Of a stretch of DNA of 64,000 nt, positions 33,041 to 40,502 are shown piece by piece (within the stretch, counting starts at the first letter, position 1; each line of letters starts with the position of its first letter). The notes below the pieces were generated by a model, which saw only the letters and a list, made by a program, of their open reading frames with translations, was not told the DNA's origin and ran no database searches. Origin of the DNA: Streptomyces lichenis (GTDB lineage Bacteria; Actinomycetota; Actinomycetes; Streptomycetales; Streptomycetaceae); contig NZ_JALPTH010000031.1 in assembly GCF_023218175.1 (NCBI RefSeq), positions 1 through 64,000 of the forward strand. Reading direction: 5' to 3'. The translations under genes and the position numbers were made by a program.

Positions 33041-33379
33041 TCAGTGCGCGGGGGTGTGGCTGGAGACCACGCGGAACAGCCGGGGCTGCACATCGGTGGC
33101 GATCTTCGCCGCCTGGTCCATGTGGACCCGCGCCTCGGGGTTCTCCAGCATGGCGCGGTAGTGCTCCTCGGACTCCCACTGCGCGTAGTTGACGACCCGT
33201 TCGCCGTCCAGGCTGACGTGGAAGTTGGCGCGGAGGAAGCCGGGCTGGTGCCTCATGGTCTCCTCGGTGGCCCGGCCGAGGAGGTCGAGCAGTTCCTGCC
33301 GCCGGTCGGCCGGCACGGTGAAGACGTTGATCAGCGTCGCCACCGGGCGGTCGCCGACGATGTTCGCGGTAGCGGTCAT
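33041..33379 (-). CDS. Antibiotic biosynthesis monooxygenase (ABM) domain protein
   Basis: A 112-residue ferredoxin-like dimeric protein. Seen: FTVPADRRQELLDLLGRATE, then FLRANFHVSLDGERVVNYAQ and WESEEHYRAMLENPEARVHM, the usual strand-helix order of ABM proteins. Members oxidise polyketide quinones without cofactor or degrade heme; the substrate here is unknown. A GGGGA ribosome site precedes the ATG. It lies 170 bp after alaS on the same strand, but the spacer makes cotranscription uncertain. Confidence 0.82.
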   Translation of the reverse strand: MTATANIVGDRPVATLINVFTVPADRRQELLDLLGRATEETMRHQPGFLRANFHVSLDGERVVNYAQWESEEHYRAMLENPEARVHMDQAAKIATDVQPRLFRVVSSHTPAH

Positions 33380-33549
33380 GGGGAGTGAGTTCCCCTTACC
33401 GGGGGCGGGGGAGCGGTACGCGGCGGTAGTCCCCCGCGCGGCGCAACCCGGTGCGGGGGACCCTTCGGCGTACGAAGCGGTGTACCCGGTCGGCGGCCGG
33501 CGACCGGCCCCGTCAGCCGGGACCCTCGGCGTACCGCCGCTCCACCCGG

Positions 33550-36192
33550 TCAGCCTCCCGCGACCAGCCCCGGCAGCCGGTCCAGTGCCGCGCGCAGCTC
33601 CCCGGCCGGCAGTCCGCCGCCCTGGGCCAGCACCGGCGAACCGCCGCCGCGCCCGTGCAGCAGCTCCTTGACCAGCGCCCCGGCGTCGAGCCCGGACGCC
33701 CGCCCCGCCTCGTTCAGCGCCACCACCACCGTGCCGGAGGGGGCGCCCACGGCCGCCACCCCCGGGTGGGCGGCGGGCAGCCGGTCCCGTACCGCCTGCG
33801 CCAGGGCGCGCGGCTCCTCGCCGTCCTCGGCCACGGCGGTCACCACCCGCGTACCGGCGGCCCGCACCGCCTGACCGGCGAGTGCCGCCGCGCGCTCCAG
33901 CACGGCCCGCTGCCGCAGCCGGGCGTTCTCCCGGTCGGCCGCCTTCAGCCGGTCCAGCAGCCCCGCGATCCGCTCCGGCAACTCCGCCCGGGGCGCGCCC
34001 AGTTGCTCGGCGATCCGGGAGACCAGGTCCCGCTCCCGGGCCAGATAGCCGAACCCCTCCACCCCGACGGCCGCCTCGATCCGGCGCATCCCGGCGCCCA
34101 CCGAGCCCTCCGAGGCCAGCGCCACCGTGCCGATCTGCGAGGCATGGCCGACATGCGTGCCGCCGCACAGCTCCCGCGACCAGGCCCCACCGATCTCGAC
34201 CACCCGCACCCGCTCCCCGTAGGTCTCGTCGAACAGGGCCAGCGCGCCCAGCTCCTTGGCCTCCGGCAGCGTCATCCACCGCACGTCCACCGGCAGATCG
34301 CGGCGCAGCGCCCGGTTGGCGGCCTCCTCCACCGCACCGCGCACGCCCGCGGAGAGGCCGCCGCGCCAGGGGAAGTCCAGCCGCAGATAACCGGGGCGGT
34401 TGTACGAGCCGGCCTGCAGCGCCGTCGGGCCCAGCACCTCCCGCAGCGCGGCGTGCAGCACATGGGTGCCCGAGTGCGCCTGCCGGGCGCCCAGCCGCCA
34501 CTCGGGGTCCACCGCCGCGTGCACGGTGTCGCCGGGCGCCAGCTCACCGCCGGTGACCCGCACCTGATGGGCGACCAGCCCGGGCAGCGGCCGCTGGACG
34601 TCCAGCACCTCCGCCTCGGCGGAGGCCGAGGAGAGCCGGCCCGCGTCGCTCTCCTGGCCGCCGGACTCCGCGTAGAACGGCGAGCGGTCCAGCACCACGG
34701 TGGCGATCCGCCCGGCCGCCGCCACCGGCAGCGGCCCCTCGGCGCCCAGCACCGCCAGCACCCGGGACTCGGTGGCCAGCGCCTCCCAGGCCACCCAGTC
34801 GGTGGGGCCGTGCGCGTCCAGCACCGCACGCAGCGCCGACGTGTCCGCCGAGCCGCCGGACTTGCGGGCCCGGGCGTCCGCCCTGGCCCGCTCACGCTGC
34901 TCCGCCATCAGCGCGGTGAAGCCCTCGCGGTCCACCTCCACGCCCTGCTCGGCCGCCATCTCCAGGGTCAGGTCCACCGGGAAGCCGTAGGTGTCGTGCA
35001 GCAGGAAGGCCTGCGCCCCGGGCAGCGAACGCCCGCCCTCCGCCTTGACCTTGGCCACCGCGGTGTCCAGTACGGCGGTGCCCTGGCGCAGGGTGGCCCG
35101 GAAGGCCTCCTCCTCGGCGTACGCCTGGTCGGAGATCCGCGCGAACTGCTCGGCCACCTCCGGGTAGCTCGGCGCCATGCGGTCCCGGGAGACCGGCAGC
35201 AGCTCGGGCAGCGCCGGGTCCTGGTAGCCCAGTTGGCGCATCGAGCGCACCGCCCGGCGCAGGATGCGGCGCAGGACGTAGCCGCGGCCCTCGTTGCCCG
35301 GGGCCGTCCCGTCGGCCAGCAGCATCAGCGCCGTGCGGACATGGTCGGCGACCACCCGCAGCCGTACGTCGGCGGCCGGGTCCGCCCCGTACCGTACGGC
35401 CGCGAGCGCGGCGGCCCGGTCCAGCACCGGCCGGGTCTCGTCGGTCTCGTAGAGGTTGTCCACGCCCTGGAGCAGGGTCGCCATCCGCTCCAGGCCCATC
35501 CCGGTGTCGATGTTGCGGCGCGGCAGCTCGCCCAGGATCGGATAACCGGACTTGCCGGGCCCCTCACCCCGCTCGAACTGCATGAAGACCAAATTCCAGA
35601 ACTCCATGAACCGGTCCTCGTCCACCGCCGGGCCGCCCTCCCGGCCGAACGCCGGGCCCCGGTCGTAGTACAGCTCGGAGCACGGACCGCACGGCCCGGG
35701 CACCCCCATCGACCAGAAGTTGTCCTCATCGCCCCGGGCCACGATCCGGGCGTCCGGCAGCCCGGAGATCCGCCGCCACAGCGCCCGCGACTCCTCGTCC
35801 GCGTGGTGCACGGTCACCCAGATCCGCTCCGGGTCCAGCCCGTAGCCGCCGTCCGCCGGGGCGGCCGTCGACAGCTCCCAGGCGAAGGCGATCGCCTCCT
35901 CCTTGAAGTAGTCGCCGAGCGAGAAGTTCCCGTTCATCTGGAAGAAGGAGCCGTGCCGGGTGGTCTTGCCGACCTCCTCGATGTCCAGGGTGCGCACGCA
36001 CTTCTGCACACTGGCCGCCCGCGGCCAGGGCGCGGCACTCTCCCCGGTCAGATACGGCTTGAACGGCACCATTCCGGCGTTGACGAACAGCAGCGTCGGG
36101 TCGGGTGTCGGCAGCGGCGCGCTGGGCACCACGGTGTGGCCGCGGGTGGCGAAGAAGTCCAGGAAGCGGGTGCGGATCTCGGCGGTGCGCAA
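33550..36192 (-). CDS. alaS: Alanine--tRNA ligase, possible second copy
   Basis: An 880-residue, full-length AlaRS: class II catalytic core (LLFVNAGMVPFKPYLTG, VGKTTRHGSFFQMNGNFSLG), tRNA-recognition helices, an intact editing domain with SGTHVLHAAL (HxxxH near 572) and CGGTHVGH (CxxxH near 674), and a C-Ala domain ending in VLAQGGG. It should charge tRNA-Ala with alanine and clear Ser/Gly mischarging. It starts with a rare TTG, GGAG 6 nt upstream. Streptomyces alaS normally sits near rpsD, the RuvX-type resolvase gene and mltG; this locus instead has tsaD, a DUF3253 protein and an ABM gene, so a duplicate is suspected. Function of the enzyme is certain; its role is not. Confidence 0.93.
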   Translation of the reverse strand: MRTAEIRTRFLDFFATRGHTVVPSAPLPTPDPTLLFVNAGMVPFKPYLTGESAAPWPRAASVQKCVRTLDIEEVGKTTRHGSFFQMNGNFSLGDYFKEEAIAFAWELSTAAPADGGYGLDPERIWVTVHHADEESRALWRRISGLPDARIVARGDEDNFWSMGVPGPCGPCSELYYDRGPAFGREGGPAVDEDRFMEFWNLVFMQFERGEGPGKSGYPILGELPRRNIDTGMGLERMATLLQGVDNLYETDETRPVLDRAAALAAVRYGADPAADVRLRVVADHVRTALMLLADGTAPGNEGRGYVLRRILRRAVRSMRQLGYQDPALPELLPVSRDRMAPSYPEVAEQFARISDQAYAEEEAFRATLRQGTAVLDTAVAKVKAEGGRSLPGAQAFLLHDTYGFPVDLTLEMAAEQGVEVDREGFTALMAEQRERARADARARKSGGSADTSALRAVLDAHGPTDWVAWEALATESRVLAVLGAEGPLPVAAAGRIATVVLDRSPFYAESGGQESDAGRLSSASAEAEVLDVQRPLPGLVAHQVRVTGGELAPGDTVHAAVDPEWRLGARQAHSGTHVLHAALREVLGPTALQAGSYNRPGYLRLDFPWRGGLSAGVRGAVEEAANRALRRDLPVDVRWMTLPEAKELGALALFDETYGERVRVVEIGGAWSRELCGGTHVGHASQIGTVALASEGSVGAGMRRIEAAVGVEGFGYLARERDLVSRIAEQLGAPRAELPERIAGLLDRLKAADRENARLRQRAVLERAAALAGQAVRAAGTRVVTAVAEDGEEPRALAQAVRDRLPAAHPGVAAVGAPSGTVVVALNEAGRASGLDAGALVKELLHGRGGGSPVLAQGGGLPAGELRAALDRLPGLVAGG

Positions 36193-36245
36193 GAGGTGCT
36201 CCGAAGGGTCGGAAGGGGGTGGGGGAGGGGTGGCCTCGGCAGCCG

Positions 36246-36350
36246 TCAGGCGGCTCCGGCGCCCGTCGTCTGACGGCTCCGGTGGCCGTCATCAGGCGGC
36301 TCCGGCGCCCGTCGTGAGGCGGTTCAGCGCCGTCGTTCAGGCGGCTCCGG
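36246..36350. repeat. 23-bp tandem repeats derived from the tsaD 3' end
   Basis: About 4.5 units of roughly 23 bp. Copies at 36246-36269 and 36292-36315 are identical over 24 bp; the others are degenerate. The last copy is the end of the tsaD coding sequence itself (codons for GAA plus stop), so the spacer between tsaD and alaS seems to have grown by duplication of the tsaD 3' end. Confidence 0.75.
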
Positions 36351-37416
36351 CCAGGGCGGGCGGGCTCCCGGCGGCCACCGGCCGCAGCGCGGCGTACTCC
36401 AGCGGCGCGGAGGGGTCGATCGACACCTCCAGCGGCGCGGGCTCGGCGCCGGAGCGGACCAGCAGGTCGCCGACCGCCGCGATCATGGCGCCGTTGTCGG
36501 TGCACAGCCCCATCCGCGGCACCCGCAGGGTGATCCCGGCCGCCGCGCAGCGCTCCTCGGCCAGCGCCCGCACCCGGGAGTTGGCGGCCACCCCGCCGAC
36601 CACCACCAGCGTCGAGACGCCGTACGCCGCACAGGCCGCCAGCGCCTTGCGGGTCAGCACATCGGCCACCGCCTCCTGGAGTGAGGCGGCGCCGTCGGCG
36701 ACCGGCAGCGGGGTGTCCCCGTGCCGCTCGGCCCAGCGGGCGGCGGCCGTCTTCAGCCCGGAGAAGGAGAAGGCGTACGGGTCGTCCCGGGGCCCGGTCA
36801 GCGGCCGGGGGAACGCCACCGCCGCCGGGTCGCCGCCCCGGGCCGCCCGGTCGATGGCCGGCCCGCCCGGATAGGGCAGCCCGAAGACCCGCGCCACCTT
36901 GTCGAAGCACTCCCCGGCCGCGTCGTCCACGGTGTCCCCGAGGTGCAGGATCGGGTCCCGGACCAGGTCGCGCACCAGCAGCAGCGAGGTGTGGCCGCCC
37001 GACACGATCAGCACCACACAGGGGTCGGGCAGCGGGCCGTGCTCCAGGGTGTCCGCCGCCACATGCCCGGCCAGGTGGTGCACCCCGTACAGCGGCACCC
37101 CGAGCGCGTACGCCAGGGTCTTCGCCCCGGCCAGCCCGACCTGGAGCGCCCCGGAGAGCCCCGGGCCGGTGGTGACGGCGACCGCGTCGATGTCCGCGAG
37201 CCGCAGCCCGGCCTGGTCCAGCGCCTCACGGACCACCGGGTTCAGCGCGTGCAGATGGGCGCGGGCGGCGATCTCCGGCACCACCCCGCCGAACCGGGCG
37301 TGCTCGTCCATGCTCGACGCCACCGCGTGGGCGAGCAGCCGCCCCTCGCTGACGATCCCGGCACCGGTCTCGTCGCACGACGACTCGATGCCCAGCACGA
37401 TGCGTCCCGCCGCCAC
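36337..37416 (-). CDS. tsaD: tRNA N6-adenosine threonylcarbamoyltransferase TsaD
   Basis: A 359-residue ASKHA-fold enzyme that moves threonylcarbamoyl from TC-AMP to A37 of ANN-decoding tRNAs, working with TsaB and TsaE. Seen: ILGIESSCDETGAGIV at the start, the metal ligands in VPEIAARAH and VHHLAGHVAA, VSGGHTSLLLV, DDAAGECFDKVARVFGL, SFSGLKTA and the late DNGAMIA. GTG 37416 has GAGGG 7 nt upstream. The usual Streptomyces tsaD lies beside tsaB and a rimI-type gene and near groES; none of these is here, so this may be a paralogue. It precedes alaS on the same strand by 144 bp. Confidence 0.93.
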   Translation of the reverse strand: MAAGRIVLGIESSCDETGAGIVSEGRLLAHAVASSMDEHARFGGVVPEIAARAHLHALNPVVREALDQAGLRLADIDAVAVTTGPGLSGALQVGLAGAKTLAYALGVPLYGVHHLAGHVAADTLEHGPLPDPCVVLIVSGGHTSLLLVRDLVRDPILHLGDTVDDAAGECFDKVARVFGLPYPGGPAIDRAARGGDPAAVAFPRPLTGPRDDPYAFSFSGLKTAAARWAERHGDTPLPVADGAASLQEAVADVLTRKALAACAAYGVSTLVVVGGVAANSRVRALAEERCAAAGITLRVPRMGLCTDNGAMIAAVGDLLVRSGAEPAPLEVSIDPSAPLEYAALRPVAAGSPPALAGAA

Positions 37417-37461
37417 GCGCCCACCCTCTTCCGCCTCTTCCGTTCGCTCTTCTGCCTGTCC

Positions 37462-37485
37462 ATCGTAGGTGCAAGTAATGTGCAA
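37462..37485. promoter_or_regulatory. tsaD/DUF3253 divergent promoter region with GTGCAA direct repeats
   Basis: TACGAT on the minus strand (37462-37467) is a probable -10 for tsaD. Just upstream of it are two GTGCAA copies, at 37469-37474 and 37480-37485, 11 bp apart (one helical turn), in an AT-richer stretch between the divergent genes. Confidence 0.45.
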
Positions 37486-37552
37486 CAAGCCGCGCGGTGG
37501 TGCGGCCGCTCCGGGGGTACCCGGCGCCCGTACAGGGAAGGGAGGCCCGCCC

Positions 37553-37834
37553 ATGAGCCGTCGGCCCGACGCGCCCGAGCGGCTGGAGGAGACCGTGCTG
37601 CGCCTGCTCGACCAGCGCGCCGAGAACGCCACGATCTGCCCCTCAGAGGCCGCCCGCGCCGCCCACTCCGGCTCCGGAGACGGCTGGCGGGCCCTGATGG
37701 ACCCGGTCCGCGAGGCCGTCCGCCGTCTGGTCGCCGCCGGCCGGGTCGAGGTGGTCCAGCACGGCGAGGTGGTGGACATGGACACCGCCCGCGGGCCGAT
37801 CCGGGTGCGCAAGGCGCCCGGGAAGCGGGACTAG
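37553..37834 (+). CDS. DUF3253 family winged-helix protein
   Basis: A 93-residue protein: a helical start (RLEETVLRLLDQRAENATIC), then PSEAARAAHSGSGDGWRALM, a recognition-like helix PVREAVRRLVAAGRVEVV and a short wing (QHGEVVDMDTARGPIRVRK). The fold is expected to be winged-helix; function unknown. GGGAGG lies 7 nt before the ATG. Its TAG stop shares the tetranucleotide CTAG with the stop of the convergent GH114 gene. Confidence 0.82.
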   Translation: MSRRPDAPERLEETVLRLLDQRAENATICPSEAARAAHSGSGDGWRALMDPVREAVRRLVAAGRVEVVQHGEVVDMDTARGPIRVRKAPGKRD

Positions 37835-38787
37835 CAGGGCTTGCGCCAGGGGTCCAGGTCCAGGCGCTTGCGCATGGAGGACAGGCCCAGCGCCCGGGCC
37901 TCGCCGCAGAAGTCGTCGTTCTTCAGGGCGTACTCGACATGGAAGACGGCCTTCCCGGCCCGGATGAACGGGGTGAGCGCGGTGCACTCGTCGTACTGGG
38001 CACACTCCTCGTTGACGGCGAAGTCGTAGAGCCCCACCAGCTGGGGGATCTGCGGCAGGTCGTTCTTGAGGCCGATGGCCAGTCCGCGGGCATGGGCGGC
38101 GTCGGCCAGCATGCGGTTGTAGGCGAGCTGGTGCCCGGCGGTCAGCGGAAAGCCGGTGTCATGCAGGTAGCCGTCCACCAGATCCGGCTCCACCGCGTCG
38201 AACCCCTTGTCGCGGCACAGGTCCAGGCGCCGTTCCATCAGGGGCTTCAGCACGTCCAGCCGGCGGATGTCCAGCCAGCGCTCGCCGGGCCAGCCGTTGC
38301 CCTCGCCGCGCAGCGACTCGGGGAAGTCCCCGGCGTCCGGGCGGAACTCCTCCCAGGCACCGGCATTGACGTAGCAGATGACCCGCCGTCCGTCGCGGTG
38401 CAGCCGGGCCACGTCCTCGGCGGTGTTGGCGAAGGCGTCGATGTCGTACACCGGCACGTCCACACTCGGGTCCACCCGCCCGTCCAGCTGCCACTGCCAG
38501 GGCGTCCCCGGCTTCGGCTGCCAGCGCGCCCGGGCCGGCTTCGACGGACCGGAGGAGGAGCGGGAGGGGGAGGGGGACGAGGCGGAGGAGGAGGGAGAAG
38601 GAGAACGGGAGGGGGACGGGCTGGCGGGCGCGGAAGTTGACGGGGAGGAGGCGGATGGGGAGGAGGCGGACGCTGAGGGGGAAGGGGACGGGGCCGGGGC
38701 GGGGGAGGAGCAGCCGGGCAGGGCGAGCAGCGCCAGTACGGTGAGCAGGGCGGCGAGCGGTGCCAGGGCCCCGGAGGTGCGGTTCAC
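37831..38787 (-). CDS. GH114 endo-alpha-1,4-polygalactosaminidase, lipoprotein
   Basis: A 318-residue secreted hydrolase. Seen: a lipoprotein signal with lipobox LALPGC (Cys 26), a Ser/Pro/Ala linker at about 27-82, then the GH114 barrel: WQWQLDGRVDPSVDVPVYDI, VICYVNAGAWEEFRPD, GERWLDIRRL, GFDAVEPDLVDGY with the acidic catalytic residues, and AIGLKNDLPQIPQL with YDFAVNEECAQY. GH114 enzymes cut alpha-1,4-galactosamine chains; fungal Ega3 does so on galactosaminogalactan. It is the last gene of the exopolysaccharide operon (GTGA overlap with the gene before) and would trim the polymer at the cell surface. Confidence 0.88.
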   Translation of the reverse strand: MNRTSGALAPLAALLTVLALLALPGCSSPAPAPSPSPSASASSPSASSPSTSAPASPSPSRSPSPSSSASSPSPSRSSSGPSKPARARWQPKPGTPWQWQLDGRVDPSVDVPVYDIDAFANTAEDVARLHRDGRRVICYVNAGAWEEFRPDAGDFPESLRGEGNGWPGERWLDIRRLDVLKPLMERRLDLCRDKGFDAVEPDLVDGYLHDTGFPLTAGHQLAYNRMLADAAHARGLAIGLKNDLPQIPQLVGLYDFAVNEECAQYDECTALTPFIRAGKAVFHVEYALKNDDFCGEARALGLSSMRKRLDLDPWRKPC

Positions 38788-39707
38788 CGCACCCCGCCGG
38801 GGCCGGCGGCCAGCGGCTCGGCGGCGATCGAGGCCCAGAGGGCGGCCACCGAGTCGGCCAGGGTGTGGCGGGGCGCCCAGCCGAGGGCGGCGCGGGCGGC
38901 CGAGACGTCGGAGCACTGCCAGCCGACGGCGGCCGAGCGGGCGGAGCCGCCCGCGCTCTCCTCGACGCGCCCGGTGAAGCCGGAGGCCCGGACCAGGGCG
39001 TGCACCAACTCCCGTACCTCCACGGCCTGTCCGCCGCTGATGTTGAGCACGGCAGGGAGCGGCCCCGGGCGGGTGGCGGCCAGCGCCGCGGCCTCGGCGA
39101 GGTCGCGGACGTCCACGAAGTCCCGGTACGGGGAGAGGTCGCCGACCCGCAGCACCGCCTCCGGCCCGGGGCCCGAGCGCAGCAGGGCGCGGGCCACCGA
39201 GCCGGGCAGCCCGGCGGCCGGGGCGCCCGGGCCGACCGGGTTGCCGACCCGCAGCACCACCGCGTCCAGCCCGGAGGCGGCCACCGCCACGGTGCCGGCC
39301 AGCTTGGTGGCACCGTAGGGGGCGGCCGGGCGGGTGGGTCCGTCCTCGTGGACCCGCTCACCCGGCCGGCCCGGCCCGTACTCGGCCGCCGAGCCGAGGT
39401 GGACCAGCCGGGCGGCCGGTGCCGCCTCCCGCAGCGCGGCGCAGAGCACCGCCGGGCCGCGGGCGTTGACCTCGGCCAGCACCACCGGGTCCCCGCCGAC
39501 CGCGCCGGCGCAGTTGACCACCGCGTCCGGGGCGAGCGCGGCGAGCGCCTCGGCGAGCGGGCCGGGGCGGGCCGTGGCGAGGTCCACCGGCAGGTCGGCG
39601 CCGGGTGAGCGGCCGCCGTACAGCGGCCGGACGCCCGGCAGGGCGCTCAGCCGCTCGGCGACATGACCGCCCAGATAGCCGGTGGCGCCCAGGACCAGGA
39701 TGCGCAT
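38784..39707 (-). CDS. NAD-dependent NDP-sugar epimerase/reductase (SDR)
   Basis: A 307-residue extended SDR. Seen: the NAD motif ILVLGATGYLGGHVAERL, the strand VNCAGAVGGDP, the catalytic Ser region LGSAAEYGPG and the YxxxK motif in PYGATKLAG; the C-terminal part (NISGGQAVEVRELVHALVRA) fits sugar-nucleotide binding. It could be a 4-epimerase or a 4-ketoreductase. The ATG has only a weak ribosome site but lies 7 nt after the previous stop, and its own stop overlaps the GH114 start, so it is translated by coupling. Confidence 0.82.
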   Translation of the reverse strand: MRILVLGATGYLGGHVAERLSALPGVRPLYGGRSPGADLPVDLATARPGPLAEALAALAPDAVVNCAGAVGGDPVVLAEVNARGPAVLCAALREAAPAARLVHLGSAAEYGPGRPGERVHEDGPTRPAAPYGATKLAGTVAVAASGLDAVVLRVGNPVGPGAPAAGLPGSVARALLRSGPGPEAVLRVGDLSPYRDFVDVRDLAEAAALAATRPGPLPAVLNISGGQAVEVRELVHALVRASGFTGRVEESAGGSARSAAVGWQCSDVSAARAALGWAPRHTLADSVAALWASIAAEPLAAGPGGVR

Positions 39708-39714
39708 GACGTGC

Positions 39715-40428
39715 TCAGGCTCCCCTCAACAGCAGCGACTGGTGGGTGGTGAACTCCGCGTTGGCGCGGTCGTAGTCGTCGGGCCGCCCGATGTCGAGCC
39801 AGTAGCCGTCGAACTCGTAGGCCGCGGGCGGGTTCCCGACGCCCAGCAGATCGAGGATCAGTTCGTCGAAACCGAGCGGCAGGCCCGGTGTGTAGCGGTC
39901 CAGGGTGGCGCGGGACACCGCGTACACCCCCATGGACACCCGGCAGTCCATGCTCGGCTTCTCCCGGAAGCCGACGACCTTTCCGGCCTCGGTGGTGAGC
40001 ACCCCGAAGTCGATGTGGACCTTGCGCTGGTAGGTGGCGATGGTCAGCGGCGCGCTCCCGGCGGCGTGCCGGCGCACCAGGTCGGCGTAGTCCAGGTCGG
40101 TGAGGATGTCGCCGTTCATCACCAGGAAGTTCTCCGGCAGCCGCTCCCGGATGGTCAGCAGCGGGCCGATGGTGCCGAGCGGGCTCTCCTCGGTGGAGTA
40201 GTCGATGTCCAGCCCCCACCGGGCACCGCTGCCGACATAGGCCCGGATGATCTGGCCGAGGTGGCCGATGGCCAGGGTGCAGCTGGTGAACCCGGCCGCC
40301 GCCAGCTGGCGCAGCACGATCTCCAGGATCGCGTGCTGGTCCCCGATGGGCACCAGGGGCTTGGGCAGCGCGGTGGTGTACGGACGCAGCCGGACGCCCT
40401 TGCCCCCGGCGAGTATCACTGCGTGCAT
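39715..40428 (-). CDS. Sugar-phosphate nucleotidyltransferase
   Basis: A 237-residue NDP-sugar pyrophosphorylase. Seen: the nucleotide loop VILAGGKGVRLRPYT, the Lys of LPKPLVPIGDQ, FLVMNGDILTDLD (metal Asp) and GYWLDIGRPDDYDRA. It is of the RmlA/mannose-1-phosphate guanylyltransferase type and would make an activated sugar for the operon. AAGGAGG gives it a strong ribosome site. The exact sugar and nucleotide cannot be decided. Confidence 0.87.
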   Translation of the reverse strand: MHAVILAGGKGVRLRPYTTALPKPLVPIGDQHAILEIVLRQLAAAGFTSCTLAIGHLGQIIRAYVGSGARWGLDIDYSTEESPLGTIGPLLTIRERLPENFLVMNGDILTDLDYADLVRRHAAGSAPLTIATYQRKVHIDFGVLTTEAGKVVGFREKPSMDCRVSMGVYAVSRATLDRYTPGLPLGFDELILDLLGVGNPPAAYEFDGYWLDIGRPDDYDRANAEFTTHQSLLLRGA

Positions 40429-40502
40429 GGGAAGCCTCCTTGGTCGCGAACGGGTCGTGCGGGGTTAAGTGGTACGAGGGTGGGGTGGGTGTGCGCGGGA
40501 CG

